64,000 nt of DNA from Bradyrhizobium diazoefficiens (GTDB taxonomy: Bacteria; Pseudomonadota; Alphaproteobacteria; Rhizobiales; Xanthobacteraceae): assembly GCF_018131185.1 (NCBI RefSeq), contig NZ_JAFCJE010000002.1, forward strand, positions 186,001 to 250,000. The letters run 5' to 3'. Positions 17,940-26,093 of the stretch are shown in pieces; the stretch's first letter is position 1, and each line of letters begins with the position of its first letter. Below the pieces are notes generated by a model. The model was given only the letters and a program-made list of their open reading frames with translations, ran no database searches and was not told where the DNA came from. The position numbers and the translations under genes were made by a program.

Positions 17940-19294
17940 GCGACGAGCCTCCGCACTGTCGCGTTGAAGCGTTCGCGTGCGGCCTGGCGCAATCTGTGCC
18001 GGCCGCCTTCCACGACCTTGCGGCCGCCGGCCCAGACGCAATCGATCGCGCCAGTCCCTGCGGCAAAGACCCAGCCGTCGATCGCCGCGTCGCCGGCGCG
18101 CCCCGCCAGCGAAGGATGCGTCGTGTCGAGGGTGACGATGTCGGCGCGCGCGCCGGCTGCGAGGCCGACTGTCGGCTGCGCCAGCGCCTGCGCGCCGCCC
18201 GCAAGAGCGTGGTCGAACAACGTGCGTCCCGTCGAGCGACCTGCGCCCGCGGAGAGCACGTTGCGCGCGCGGTGCTTCAGCCGCTGGCCGTATTCGAGCT
18301 GGCGCAATTCGTCGGTGACGCCGACCAGCACGTTTGAATCTGTGCCGATACCGAACGCGCCGCCGGCATCGAGGAATTCGCGCGCGGGAAAGATGCCGTC
18401 GCCAAGGCTCGCCTCGGTGATGGGGCAGAGGCCGGCGACAGCGCCGGTCCCCGCGAAGGCGGCGACTTCCTCGTCCGTCGTATGAGTCGCGTGAATGAGG
18501 CACCAGCGCCGATCGACGGGCGCGTGCGCCATCAGCCATTGCACCGGGCGGCGACCCGACCAGGCCAGGCAATCCTCGACTTCCCTGACCTGCTCGGCGG
18601 CATGAATATGCACCGGCCCGCCGTCGGCCAGTGGAATGATCGCCGCAAGCTCGTCCGGCGTGACCGCACGCAGGCTGTGCGGTGCGATGCCGATATTGGC
18701 GCCCGGCAATGCGCTGATCGCCTTGCGCGATGCTGATATCAATGCCGCGAACTGATCGACCGAGCAAATGAACCGGCGCTGGCCAGCATGCGGCGCCGCG
18801 CCGCCGAACGAGCCATGCGCATAGAAACTCGGCAGCAGCGTCAGAGCAATGCCGGAGGCCTCGGCAGCTTGCGCAATCCGCGCAGCCATCTCGGCAATAT
18901 CGGCATAGAGAGAGCCGTCGCGGTCGTGGTGTAGATAGTGGAATTCGCCGACGCGGGTGAAACCCTGCTCCAGCATCTCGACGTAAAGCAGCGTCGCGAC
19001 AGAGGCGACGTCGTCCGGCGTCATGGCGAGGGCGAAGCGATACATCGTCTCGCGCCAGGTCCAGAACGTGTCGGTACTGTCACCGCGCAGCTCCGCGAGC
19101 CCGGCCATGCCGCGCTGGAAGGCGTGGCTGTGCAGGCTCGCCAGCCCCGGTAGCGCGATGGCATGGCGCTCATCACCGGCAGCCGGCGTCACGCCCGGCG
19201 TCACCTCCGCGATCGCGCCGGCGGTGATCACCACCCGCACGTCATTGGCCCAGCCCGAGGGCAGGAGCGCGGAAGCGAAATGCAGTCGGGTCAT
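17936..19294 (-). CDS. hutF: Formimidoylglutamate deiminase
   Basis: 452-residue cytoplasmic amidohydrolase. It converts N-formimidoyl-L-glutamate to N-formyl-L-glutamate and ammonia in the five-step histidine pathway. Metal-site landmarks: ALPGLASLHSHAFQRGMAG near residue 52 (His-x-His), GIAPHSLRAV (His), HIHAAEQVREVEDC (His and catalytic residues) and FGIGTDSNV (Asp near 318). It is the first gene of the leftward operon, with its start 35 bp from the operator palindrome. The pathway choice implies that formylglutamate must then be hydrolysed, but no hutG is present in the window. Confidence 0.93.
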   Translation of the reverse strand: MTRLHFASALLPSGWANDVRVVITAGAIAEVTPGVTPAAGDERHAIALPGLASLHSHAFQRGMAGLAELRGDSTDTFWTWRETMYRFALAMTPDDVASVATLLYVEMLEQGFTRVGEFHYLHHDRDGSLYADIAEMAARIAQAAEASGIALTLLPSFYAHGSFGGAAPHAGQRRFICSVDQFAALISASRKAISALPGANIGIAPHSLRAVTPDELAAIIPLADGGPVHIHAAEQVREVEDCLAWSGRRPVQWLMAHAPVDRRWCLIHATHTTDEEVAAFAGTGAVAGLCPITEASLGDGIFPAREFLDAGGAFGIGTDSNVLVGVTDELRQLEYGQRLKHRARNVLSAGAGRSTGRTLFDHALAGGAQALAQPTVGLAAGARADIVTLDTTHPSLAGRAGDAAIDGWVFAAGTGAIDCVWAGGRKVVEGGRHRLRQAARERFNATVRRLVA

Positions 19295-19328
19295 GATTAC
19301 ACGCCGGCTGGACAGAACCGCCCCACGA

Positions 19329-19348
19329 TTATATGTCTAGACATATAA
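19329..19348. promoter_or_regulatory. Probable HutC operator (perfect 20-bp palindrome)
   Basis: TTATATGTCTAGACATATAA is its own reverse complement, centred between 19338 and 19339. It lies in the 84-bp gap between the divergent hutF and hutI starts, 34 bp from the hutF ATG and 30 bp from the hutI ATG. The GTCTAGAC core matches the general operator style of HutC-subfamily GntR regulators. One site at this position could repress both promoters. Confidence 0.85.
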
Positions 19349-19378
19349 GTCAAGCATCCCACGTGAAGGGACCGTTGC

Positions 19379-20593
19379 ATGGCAGAGCGCTTCGACAGGA
19401 TCTGGCACAATGCCCGGCTCGCCACGATGCGGGCGGACCGCCCCGATCTCGGCGAGATCGAGCGTGGCGTGATCGCAGCGCGCGGCGGCCGCATCGTTTA
19501 CGCCGGTGCAGAAGCAGATTTCCCGGCGGATGCGGACGCCGTCGAGCGGATCGATTGCCAGGGGCGCTGGATCACGCCGGGGCTCGTCGACTGCCACACC
19601 CATCTGGTCTACGGCGGCAACCGCGCCCACGAATTCGAGCTGCGCTTGAAGGGTGCAAGCTACGAGGAGATCGCGCGCGCCGGCGGCGGCATCGTCTCGA
19701 CGGTCGCCGCCACGCGCAAGGCGAGTGAGGTCGAGCTCGTTGCAAGCTCGTTGCCGCGGCTTGATGCGCTGATCGGCGAGGGCGCCACCACCGTCGAGGT
19801 CAAATCCGGCTATGGCCTCGATACCGCAACCGAAATGCGCCAGCTCGCCGCGGCGCGCAGCATCAGTCGTCAACGGCCGGTTGCGATCCGCACTTCCTTC
19901 CTCGGCGCGCACGCGCTGCCGGTGGAAGCCGACGGCGACAAGGATCGTTACATCGATCTCGTCTGCAAGGAGATGCTGCCGGCTGTTGCAAAGGCTGGCC
20001 TTGCAGATGCCGCCGACGCCTTCATGGAGGGCATCGCGTTCTCCGCCGAGCAGACGGCGCGGGTGTTCGAGGCGGCGGGGGGACTCGGCCTGCCGGTCAA
20101 GCTTCATGCCGACCAGCTCTCGAACCTCGGCGGCGCTGCGCTCGCTGCGAAATTCTCAGCGCTGTCCGCCGATCACCTCGAGCACACCGACGAGGCCGGC
20201 GCCGCCGCGATGGCAAAGGCCGGAACGGTCGCCGTGCTGCTGCCCGGCGCATTCTACTTCATCCGCGAGACGCAAAAGCCGCCCGTCGAGATCTTTCGCC
20301 GGCACGGCGTCCACATGGCGCTCGCGACCGACTGCAATCCCGGCAGCTCGCCACTGACCTCGTTGCTGCTCACCATGAACATGGCCGCGACGCTGTTCCG
20401 GATGAACGTGGCCGAGTGCCTTGCGGGTGTCACCCGTGAAGGCGCGCGGGCGCTCGGCGTGCTCGATGAAACCGGGACGCTGGAAGCCGGCAAATGGTGC
20501 GATCTCGCGATCTGGGATATCGAGCGGCCTGCTGAACTCGTCTACCGCATCGGCTTCAATCCGCTGCATCGGCGGGTGTGGAGGGGGCAGTGA
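19379..20593 (+). CDS. hutI: Imidazolonepropionase
   Basis: 404-residue cytoplasmic amidohydrolase that opens the imidazolone ring of 4-imidazolone-5-propanoate to formimidoylglutamate. Recognised by [23 protein letters not shown] near residue 62 (His-x-His metal pair and substrate Tyr), [14 protein letters not shown] near 140, [15 protein letters not shown] (His), [10 protein letters not shown] and [10 protein letters not shown] near 319 (Asp ligand). The length is normal. It is the first gene of the rightward hut operon; its last bases overlap hutH as GTGA. Confidence 0.95.
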   Translation: MAERFDRIWHNARLATMRADRPDLGEIERGVIAARGGRIVYAGAEADFPADADAVERIDCQGRWITPGLVDCHTHLVYGGNRAHEFELRLKGASYEEIARAGGGIVSTVAATRKASEVELVASSLPRLDALIGEGATTVEVKSGYGLDTATEMRQLAAARSISRQRPVAIRTSFLGAHALPVEADGDKDRYIDLVCKEMLPAVAKAGLADAADAFMEGIAFSAEQTARVFEAAGGLGLPVKLHADQLSNLGGAALAAKFSALSADHLEHTDEAGAAAMAKAGTVAVLLPGAFYFIRETQKPPVEIFRRHGVHMALATDCNPGSSPLTSLLLTMNMAATLFRMNVAECLAGVTREGARALGVLDETGTLEAGKWCDLAIWDIERPAELVYRIGFNPLHRRVWRGQ

Positions 20594-22149
20594 CGGATCA
20601 GGATGCAGCGATCGTCGTCACGCCGGAAACGGTCAGCCTCGATGATCTCGCGCGCGTGCTTGCAGGCGCGCCTGTCGTGCTCGATCCCTCGTTCTGGCCG
20701 CGCGTGCAGGCGGCTGCGGAGATTGTCGCGAAGGCCGCGCGAGCCGAAGCCCCCGTCTACGGCATCAACACGGGCTTCGGGAAGCTGGCGTCGAAGCGCA
20801 TTCCGCCAGACCAGACCGAGCTGCTCCAGCGCAATTTGATCGTGTCGCATTGCTGCGGCGTCGGCCCCGCAACACCCGAGCCGATCGTTCGTCTGATGAT
20901 GGCGCTGAAGATCGTCTCGCTCGGGCGCGGCGCCTCCGGCGTGCGCCGCGAGGTGATCGAGCAATTGCAACACATGCTGGTGCGGGGTGTCTTTCCTTTG
21001 GTGCCGCAGCAGGGTTCTGTCGGCGCCTCCGGCGATCTTGCCCCGCTGGCGCATATGACTGCCGTGATGATCGGTGAGGGGCAGGCGATCGTTGATGGCA
21101 AGACCGTGTCCGGCAGCGAGGCGCTCGCCGCCGCCGGCCTTGCGCCGTTGACGCTCGGCCCCAAGGAAGGTCTCGCGCTGATCAACGGCACGCAGTTTTC
21201 GACGGCTTATGCGATCTCCGGCGTGCTGCGTGCATTCCGCCTGGCGCGGGCCGCACTCGTGACCGGCGCATTGTCGGTGGATGCGGCAATGGCCTCGACC
21301 GCGCCGTTCCGCCCCGAGATCCAGGCGCTGCGCGGCCATGCCGGGCAGATCGCCGCGGCGGCGACGCTGATGGCGCTGCTGGATGGCAGTGACATCCGCC
21401 TGTCGCATCTCGAAGGCGACGAGCGCGTGCAGGATCCGTATTGCCTGCGCTGCCAGCCGCAGGTCGCAGGCGCGGCGCTCGACCTGATCACGCAGGCCGC
21501 GCGAACGCTGATCGTCGAGGCCAACGCCGTCACCGACAATCCGCTGGTGCTGGTCGAGAGCGGCGAGATCGTCTCCGGCGGCAATTTCCACGCCGAGCCG
21601 GTGGCCTTTGCCGCCGACGCGATCGCGCTTGCCCTGTCCGAGATCGGCGCGATCAGCGAGCGGCGCATCGCAACGCTGGTCGATCCCGCGCTCAATTTCG
21701 GCCTGCCGCCGTTCCTCACGCCAGACCCCGGCATCAATTCCGGCTTCATGATCGCCGAGGTGACGGCGGCGGCGCTCTATGCCGAGAACAAGCAGCGCGC
21801 TTCTGCCTGTTCGATCGACTCGACCCCGACCAGCGCCAATCAGGAAGATCACGTCTCGATGGCGGCGCATGCCGCGCGGCGCCTGTCCGACATGGCCGAC
21901 AATCTCGCCGCCATCCTCGGCATCGAGCTGCTGGTCGCCGCGCAAGGCATCACGCTGCGCGCGCCGCATGCGACCAGCGTGCCGCTCATTGCCGTCATCG
22001 CCGCGCTGCGCGAGCAGGTGCCCGCGCTCGGCGCTGATCGCTACATGGCCGGCGATCTCGCCAAGGCCGCCGCGCTGGTCGAGGCCGATGCACTTCCGGC
22101 CGCGGCGATCGCGGCACTTTCATCAGATCCGTTTCCGAGACTTGATTAA
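20590..22149 (+). CDS. hutH: Histidine ammonia-lyase
   Basis: 519 residues from the GTG at 20590, which overlaps the hutI stop and has GGAGGGGG upstream; an in-frame GTG at 20578 is less likely. It deaminates L-histidine to trans-urocanate. The MIO prosthetic group forms autocatalytically from Ala146-Ser147-Gly148 in [15 protein letters not shown]. Other family landmarks are [11 protein letters not shown] (near 57), [10 protein letters not shown] and [18 protein letters not shown]. Complete, normal length, no disrupted residues seen. Confidence 0.96.
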   Translation: MTDQDAAIVVTPETVSLDDLARVLAGAPVVLDPSFWPRVQAAAEIVAKAARAEAPVYGINTGFGKLASKRIPPDQTELLQRNLIVSHCCGVGPATPEPIVRLMMALKIVSLGRGASGVRREVIEQLQHMLVRGVFPLVPQQGSVGASGDLAPLAHMTAVMIGEGQAIVDGKTVSGSEALAAAGLAPLTLGPKEGLALINGTQFSTAYAISGVLRAFRLARAALVTGALSVDAAMASTAPFRPEIQALRGHAGQIAAAATLMALLDGSDIRLSHLEGDERVQDPYCLRCQPQVAGAALDLITQAARTLIVEANAVTDNPLVLVESGEIVSGGNFHAEPVAFAADAIALALSEIGAISERRIATLVDPALNFGLPPFLTPDPGINSGFMIAEVTAAALYAENKQRASACSIDSTPTSANQEDHVSMAAHAARRLSDMADNLAAILGIELLVAAQGITLRAPHATSVPLIAVIAALREQVPALGADRYMAGDLAKAAALVEADALPAAAIAALSSDPFPRLD

Positions 22150-22158
22150 GAGGTCCGC

Positions 22159-23829
22159 ATGAACCGCCGACTGGACAATGACCGCACCATCCGCGCTCCC
22201 CGCGGCAGCGATATCAGCGCCAAGAGCTGGCTGACGGAAGCGCCGCTGCGCATGCTGATGAACAACCTCGATCCCGACGTCGCGGAGCGCCCGAGCGAGC
22301 TCGTCGTCTATGGCGGCATCGGCCGCGCCGCACGCGACTGGGACAGCTTCGACCGGATCGTCGCGGCCTTGCGCTCACTCGAAGCCGACCAGACGCTGCT
22401 GGTCCAGTCCGGCAAGCCGGTCGGCGTGTTCCGCACCCACGCTGACGCGCCGCGCGTGCTGATCGCGAACTCCAACATCGTGCCGCACTGGGCGACGCTC
22501 GATCATTTCAACGAGCTCGATCGCAAGGGCCTGATGATGTACGGTCAGATGACGGCCGGCTCCTGGATCTATATCGGCAGCCAGGGCATCGTGCAGGGCA
22601 CCTACGAGACCTTCGTCGAGGTCGGACGTCGCCATTACGGCGGCAGCCTCGCCGGCAAATGGATCCTCACCGCCGGCCTTGGTGGCATGGGCGGTGCGCA
22701 GCCGCTAGCGGCGACCATGGCCGGCGCCTCGATGCTCGCGGTCGAATGTCAGCCGAGCCGCATCGAGATGCGGCTGCGCACCGGTTATCTCGACCAGCAG
22801 GCTGCGACGCTCGATGAAGCGCTGGCGATCATGGCGGACGCCGCGAAAACGAAGCAGGCGATTTCGGTCGGCCTGCTCGGCAACGCCGCGGAGATTTTTC
22901 CTGAGCTGGTGCGCCGCGGTGTCAAGCCCGACATCGTCACCGACCAGACCAGCGCGCATGATCCGGTCAACGGATACTTGCCGAAGGGCTGGACGCTCGC
23001 CGAGTGGGAATCCAGGCGGGACTCCAATCCGAAGGCGGTCGAGCGCGCCTCCAAGACCTCGATGGTCGAGCACGTCCAGGCCATGCTGGACTTCCACGCG
23101 CAGGGCATTCCGACGCTCGACTACGGCAACAACATCCGCCAGATGGCGCAGGACATGGGCCTCAAGAACGCGTTCGATTTCCCGGGCTTCGTGCCCGCCT
23201 ATATCCGCCCTCTGTTCTGCCGCGGGGTCGGCCCGTTCCGCTGGGCCGCGCTCTCGGGCGACCCTGAGGACATCTTCAGGACCGACGCGAAGGTGAAGGA
23301 GCTGATGCCTGACGACAAGCATCTGCACAATTGGCTCGACATGGCGAAGGCGCGCATCAAATTCCAGGGCCTGCCGGCACGGATCTGCTGGGTCGGCCTT
23401 GGCGATCGTCACCGGCTCGGCCTTGCCTTCAACGAGATGGTGGCGCGCGGCGAGTTGAAAGCCCCGATCGTGATCGGCCGCGATCATCTCGACAGCGGCT
23501 CGGTGGCAAGTCCCAACCGAGAGACCGAGGCGATGAAGGACGGATCGGATGCGGTGTCCGACTGGCCGCTGCTGAACGCGCTGCTCAATTGCGCAAGCGG
23601 CGCGACCTGGGTCTCGCTGCACCATGGCGGCGGCGTCGGCATCGGCTATTCGCAGCACGCCGGCATGGTGATCGTTGCTGACGGCACCCCGGAAGCGGCC
23701 AAGCGGATCGAACGTGTGCTCTGGAACGATCCTGCGAGCGGTGTGATGCGCCATGCCGACGCGGGCTACGACTTCGCGATCGACTGCGCGCGCGAGAAGG
23801 GGCTCGATCTGCCGAGCCTTTCCACGTAA
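22159..23829 (+). CDS. hutU: Urocanate hydratase
   Basis: 556-residue NAD-dependent hydratase that converts urocanate to imidazolonepropionate; the length matches the family. Conserved blocks include [14 protein letters not shown] near 50, [21 protein letters not shown] near 130 and [13 protein letters not shown] near 169 (dinucleotide loop). Also conserved are [13 protein letters not shown] near 258, [22 protein letters not shown] (active-site Cys region near 404) and [16 protein letters not shown] near 490. It starts 9 bp after hutH with an AGAGGT ribosome site. Last gene of the rightward operon; it nearly abuts the convergent TetR gene. Confidence 0.96.
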   Translation: MNRRLDNDRTIRAPRGSDISAKSWLTEAPLRMLMNNLDPDVAERPSELVVYGGIGRAARDWDSFDRIVAALRSLEADQTLLVQSGKPVGVFRTHADAPRVLIANSNIVPHWATLDHFNELDRKGLMMYGQMTAGSWIYIGSQGIVQGTYETFVEVGRRHYGGSLAGKWILTAGLGGMGGAQPLAATMAGASMLAVECQPSRIEMRLRTGYLDQQAATLDEALAIMADAAKTKQAISVGLLGNAAEIFPELVRRGVKPDIVTDQTSAHDPVNGYLPKGWTLAEWESRRDSNPKAVERASKTSMVEHVQAMLDFHAQGIPTLDYGNNIRQMAQDMGLKNAFDFPGFVPAYIRPLFCRGVGPFRWAALSGDPEDIFRTDAKVKELMPDDKHLHNWLDMAKARIKFQGLPARICWVGLGDRHRLGLAFNEMVARGELKAPIVIGRDHLDSGSVASPNRETEAMKDGSDAVSDWPLLNALLNCASGATWVSLHHGGGVGIGYSQHAGMVIVADGTPEAAKRIERVLWNDPASGVMRHADAGYDFAIDCAREKGLDLPSLST

Positions 23830-23834
23830 CGCCT

Positions 23835-24560
23835 TCAGTCGCTCTCCAGAAGCCTCGGCATCGTCGTCTTCGCGCCGTCCATGAATGTCTGGACGGCGTC
23901 GCGGACGATCGCGTCGAGGTCTGATGGAATCGGCGTCTCGTAGATGAACTTGCGGATAGCCAGATAGAAGATGCGGCCGTGCAGGCCCCAGAACAGCTCG
24001 GTCTCGCGTTCACTCAATGCGTGAGCCTTTGCGTCGGGTAGCTTCAGCTCGTGGCGCAGCTCGGCGGCCGCGGGCTCGATGATCTCGCGTCTAACGATGT
24101 CGAGATAGCGGCTGGTGATGCCGAACGACTTCATGCCGGAGAACACGAAGATCCGCACCCAATTGTACTCGAACACGCGGTCGACATAGTCGAGATAGAA
24201 GCGTGTCAGCCTCGCTTCCAGCGACAACGAACGATCGCGGATCATCGGTCCCCAATCGGGTGACCAGCGGCTGAGATAAACCTCCTGATAGACCCGCTCG
24301 ATCAGTGCTTCCTTGCTCGGGAAGTGGCGATAGATCGCCGAATGCGTGATGCCCATGCGCTTGGCGAGCTCGCGGGTCTGACCCTCGAAGCCGCGCTCGG
24401 CGAAGAAGCGGATCGCCTCGTCCACGATCGCGCGCTCGCGGTCAGCGGCACGCATGTTGCGGCGCTTTGGCGCAGACTTGCTGCCTGTCTCGGTCCCCTT
24501 GCGGGGCGGTCGCTTCGCCGTTCTCTGCGCTTTTCGGGCCATTTCGTCGCTGAATCGCAC
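23835..24560 (-). CDS. TetR-family transcriptional regulator
   Basis: 241 residues from the GTG at 24560, chosen for its AAGGAAG ribosome site; the ATG at 24542 is the alternative. A basic N-terminal tail of about 35 residues precedes the TetR helix-turn-helix (FFAERGFEGQTRELAKRMGITHSAIYRHF region, about residues 53-82). The C-terminal domain is all-helical and has no family assignment. It is divergent from the molybdenum hydroxylase operon. Two similar inverted-repeat sites in the gap are probable operators, so it most likely represses that operon until a substrate or intermediate binds. Confidence 0.88.
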   Translation of the reverse strand: MRFSDEMARKAQRTAKRPPRKGTETGSKSAPKRRNMRAADRERAIVDEAIRFFAERGFEGQTRELAKRMGITHSAIYRHFPSKEALIERVYQEVYLSRWSPDWGPMIRDRSLSLEARLTRFYLDYVDRVFEYNWVRIFVFSGMKSFGITSRYLDIVRREIIEPAAAELRHELKLPDAKAHALSERETELFWGLHGRIFYLAIRKFIYETPIPSDLDAIVRDAVQTFMDGAKTTMPRLLESD

Positions 24561-24593
24561 GCCTTGCTTCCTTCATAGCCCAAGGTGCTTTTG

Positions 24594-24607
24594 TGACCAA
24601 ATGGTCA
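24594..24607. promoter_or_regulatory. Probable TetR operator 1
   Basis: TGACCA-AA-TGGTCA, a perfect 6-2-6 inverted repeat. It is 34 bp upstream of the TetR start and inside the divergent promoter region. A degenerate copy lies at 24648-24661. Confidence 0.6.
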
Positions 24608-24647
24608 TTTCCTGTTGACGACCCTTGGGGGCCGTGTCAGGATTTTG

Positions 24648-24661
24648 AGACCAGATGGTTA
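24648..24661. promoter_or_regulatory. Probable TetR operator 2
   Basis: AGACCA-GA-TGGTTA, ten of twelve arm bases identical to site 1, with the site centres 54 bp apart. It overlaps the first possible start of the FAD-subunit frame, which supports placing the true start downstream at 24712. Confidence 0.5.
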
Positions 24662-24711
24662 CAAATCTGGCGTCCCCGGCTGATGGGCCGAGGTATCTCG
24701 AGGAAACGGCA

Positions 24712-25572
24712 GTGAAGGCGAGGGCTTTCAGCTATTTTCGTGCTGCGACAATCGACCAGGCGCTCGACGCTCACGCGCGTGCCGGCGACGATGCGCGTTT
24801 CATCGCCGGCGGCCAGAGCCTGGTGCCGGCGCTGTCGCTGCGGCTCCAGGCGACGCGGCTGCTGATCGACATCACCCACATTGACGAACTGCGCGGTGTC
24901 AGGCGCGAAGGCGATGCTTTGCGCATCGGCGCGCTGACGCGCCATTGCGAGATGCTGAGCGAGCCATTGATCGCCGAGTTTGCGCCGCTGCTGCACGCGG
25001 CGGCGCCGTTCGTCGCGCATCCGGCCATCCGCAACCGCGGCACGTTCGGGGGCAGCATTGCCCTCGCCGATCCCGCCTCCGAATTTCCGGCGATGACGCT
25101 GGCGCTCGATGCCGAGGTCGAGATCGCCGGCCCTTCCGGCCGCCGGCGCGTCAAGGCCGACGATTTCTTCATCGACCTGTTCGAGACCGCGTTGCAGGCT
25201 GGCGAGCTGATCACCGCAATCTACGTTCCGCTGTTCAAGGTCGGTCAGCGCTTTGCCTTCGACGAGCTGGCGCGGCGGCGCGGGGATTACGCGCTGGTCG
25301 GGTGCGGCATGCTCGCAACCTGCACCGACGAGCGTATCGACGACATCCGCATCTCTTTCTTCTCGGTCGGAAATACGCCAACGCGGGTGAAGGGGGTTGA
25401 GGCCACATTGATCGGCGCGAGGCTGGATGCGGAACGCATCGCGGCCGCGCAAGGAGCGCTCGAAGGCGATCTCGCGCCGCCCGATAGCGACGAGGTGCCT
25501 CCGGCGATGCGCCTGCATCTCGCGCGCGTGTTGCTGGGACGCCTGCTCGGACGTCTCGGAGAGGGCGCATGA
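24712..25572 (+). CDS. Molybdenum hydroxylase FAD subunit (CoxM/XdhB type)
   Basis: 286 residues from the GTG at 24712 with CGAGGAAACG upstream; the product then begins KARAFSYFRAATIDQAL, as homologues do. FAD-binding motifs are FIAGGQSLVPALSLRL near residue 30 and RNRGTFGGSIALADPASE near 107. It carries electrons from the Fe-S subunit to an acceptor. First gene of a three-subunit enzyme (FAD, 2Fe-2S, molybdopterin) followed by a Liv-type transporter. Likely a hydroxylase of an N-heterocycle or aldehyde; the substrate is not determinable here. Confidence 0.9.
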   Translation: MKARAFSYFRAATIDQALDAHARAGDDARFIAGGQSLVPALSLRLQATRLLIDITHIDELRGVRREGDALRIGALTRHCEMLSEPLIAEFAPLLHAAAPFVAHPAIRNRGTFGGSIALADPASEFPAMTLALDAEVEIAGPSGRRRVKADDFFIDLFETALQAGELITAIYVPLFKVGQRFAFDELARRRGDYALVGCGMLATCTDERIDDIRISFFSVGNTPTRVKGVEATLIGARLDAERIAAAQGALEGDLAPPDSDEVPPAMRLHLARVLLGRLLGRLGEGA

Positions 25573-26093
25573 GCAGCTTCGACGAAACTCTGCTGGACGA
25601 GACCGACGAGACGGTGCGCATTCGCCTGGTCGTCAACGGCCGCAAGATCGCCTGTGAGGTCGCGCCGCGCGAGACGCTGGTCGATTGTCTGCGCGACAAG
25701 CTGGAGCTGACCGGTACGCATGCGGGCTGTGAGATGGGAGCCTGCGGCGCCTGTCTGGTGCAGATTGACGGCCGTGCCGCGCATTCCTGCTTGATCTTTG
25801 CGGTGCAAGCCGACGGCGCCAGGATTGAGACGATCGAAGGTCTGGCCGAGAGCGGAGTGATCGCCGACCTCCAGGCTGAGTTCCACCGCCGCAATGCGCT
25901 GCAATGCGGCTTCTGCACGCCGGGCATGTTGGTCAATGCCCAGGAGTTGCTCTCGCAAGCGACGCAGCCGAGTCGGGAGGACATCCGCGACGCACTTTCG
26001 GGCAATTACTGCCGCTGCACCGGCTATGAGGCGATCATCGACGCCATCGATGCTGTGGCGAAAGCGCGCCGCGAAAGCGGAGGCGCGACATGA
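25569..26093 (+). CDS. Molybdenum hydroxylase 2Fe-2S subunit (CoxS/XdhA type)
   Basis: 174 residues. The N-terminal plant-type ferredoxin domain has CEMGACGACLVQIDG...HSC (cluster II ligands, near 54-77). The C-terminal helical domain has CGFCTPGM and CRCTGYEAI (cluster I, near 115-155). ATGA overlaps join it to both neighbours, so the three subunits are made in step. Moves electrons from molybdopterin to FAD. Confidence 0.93.
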   Translation: MSSFDETLLDETDETVRIRLVVNGRKIACEVAPRETLVDCLRDKLELTGTHAGCEMGACGACLVQIDGRAAHSCLIFAVQADGARIETIEGLAESGVIADLQAEFHRRNALQCGFCTPGMLVNAQELLSQATQPSREDIRDALSGNYCRCTGYEAIIDAIDAVAKARRESGGAT

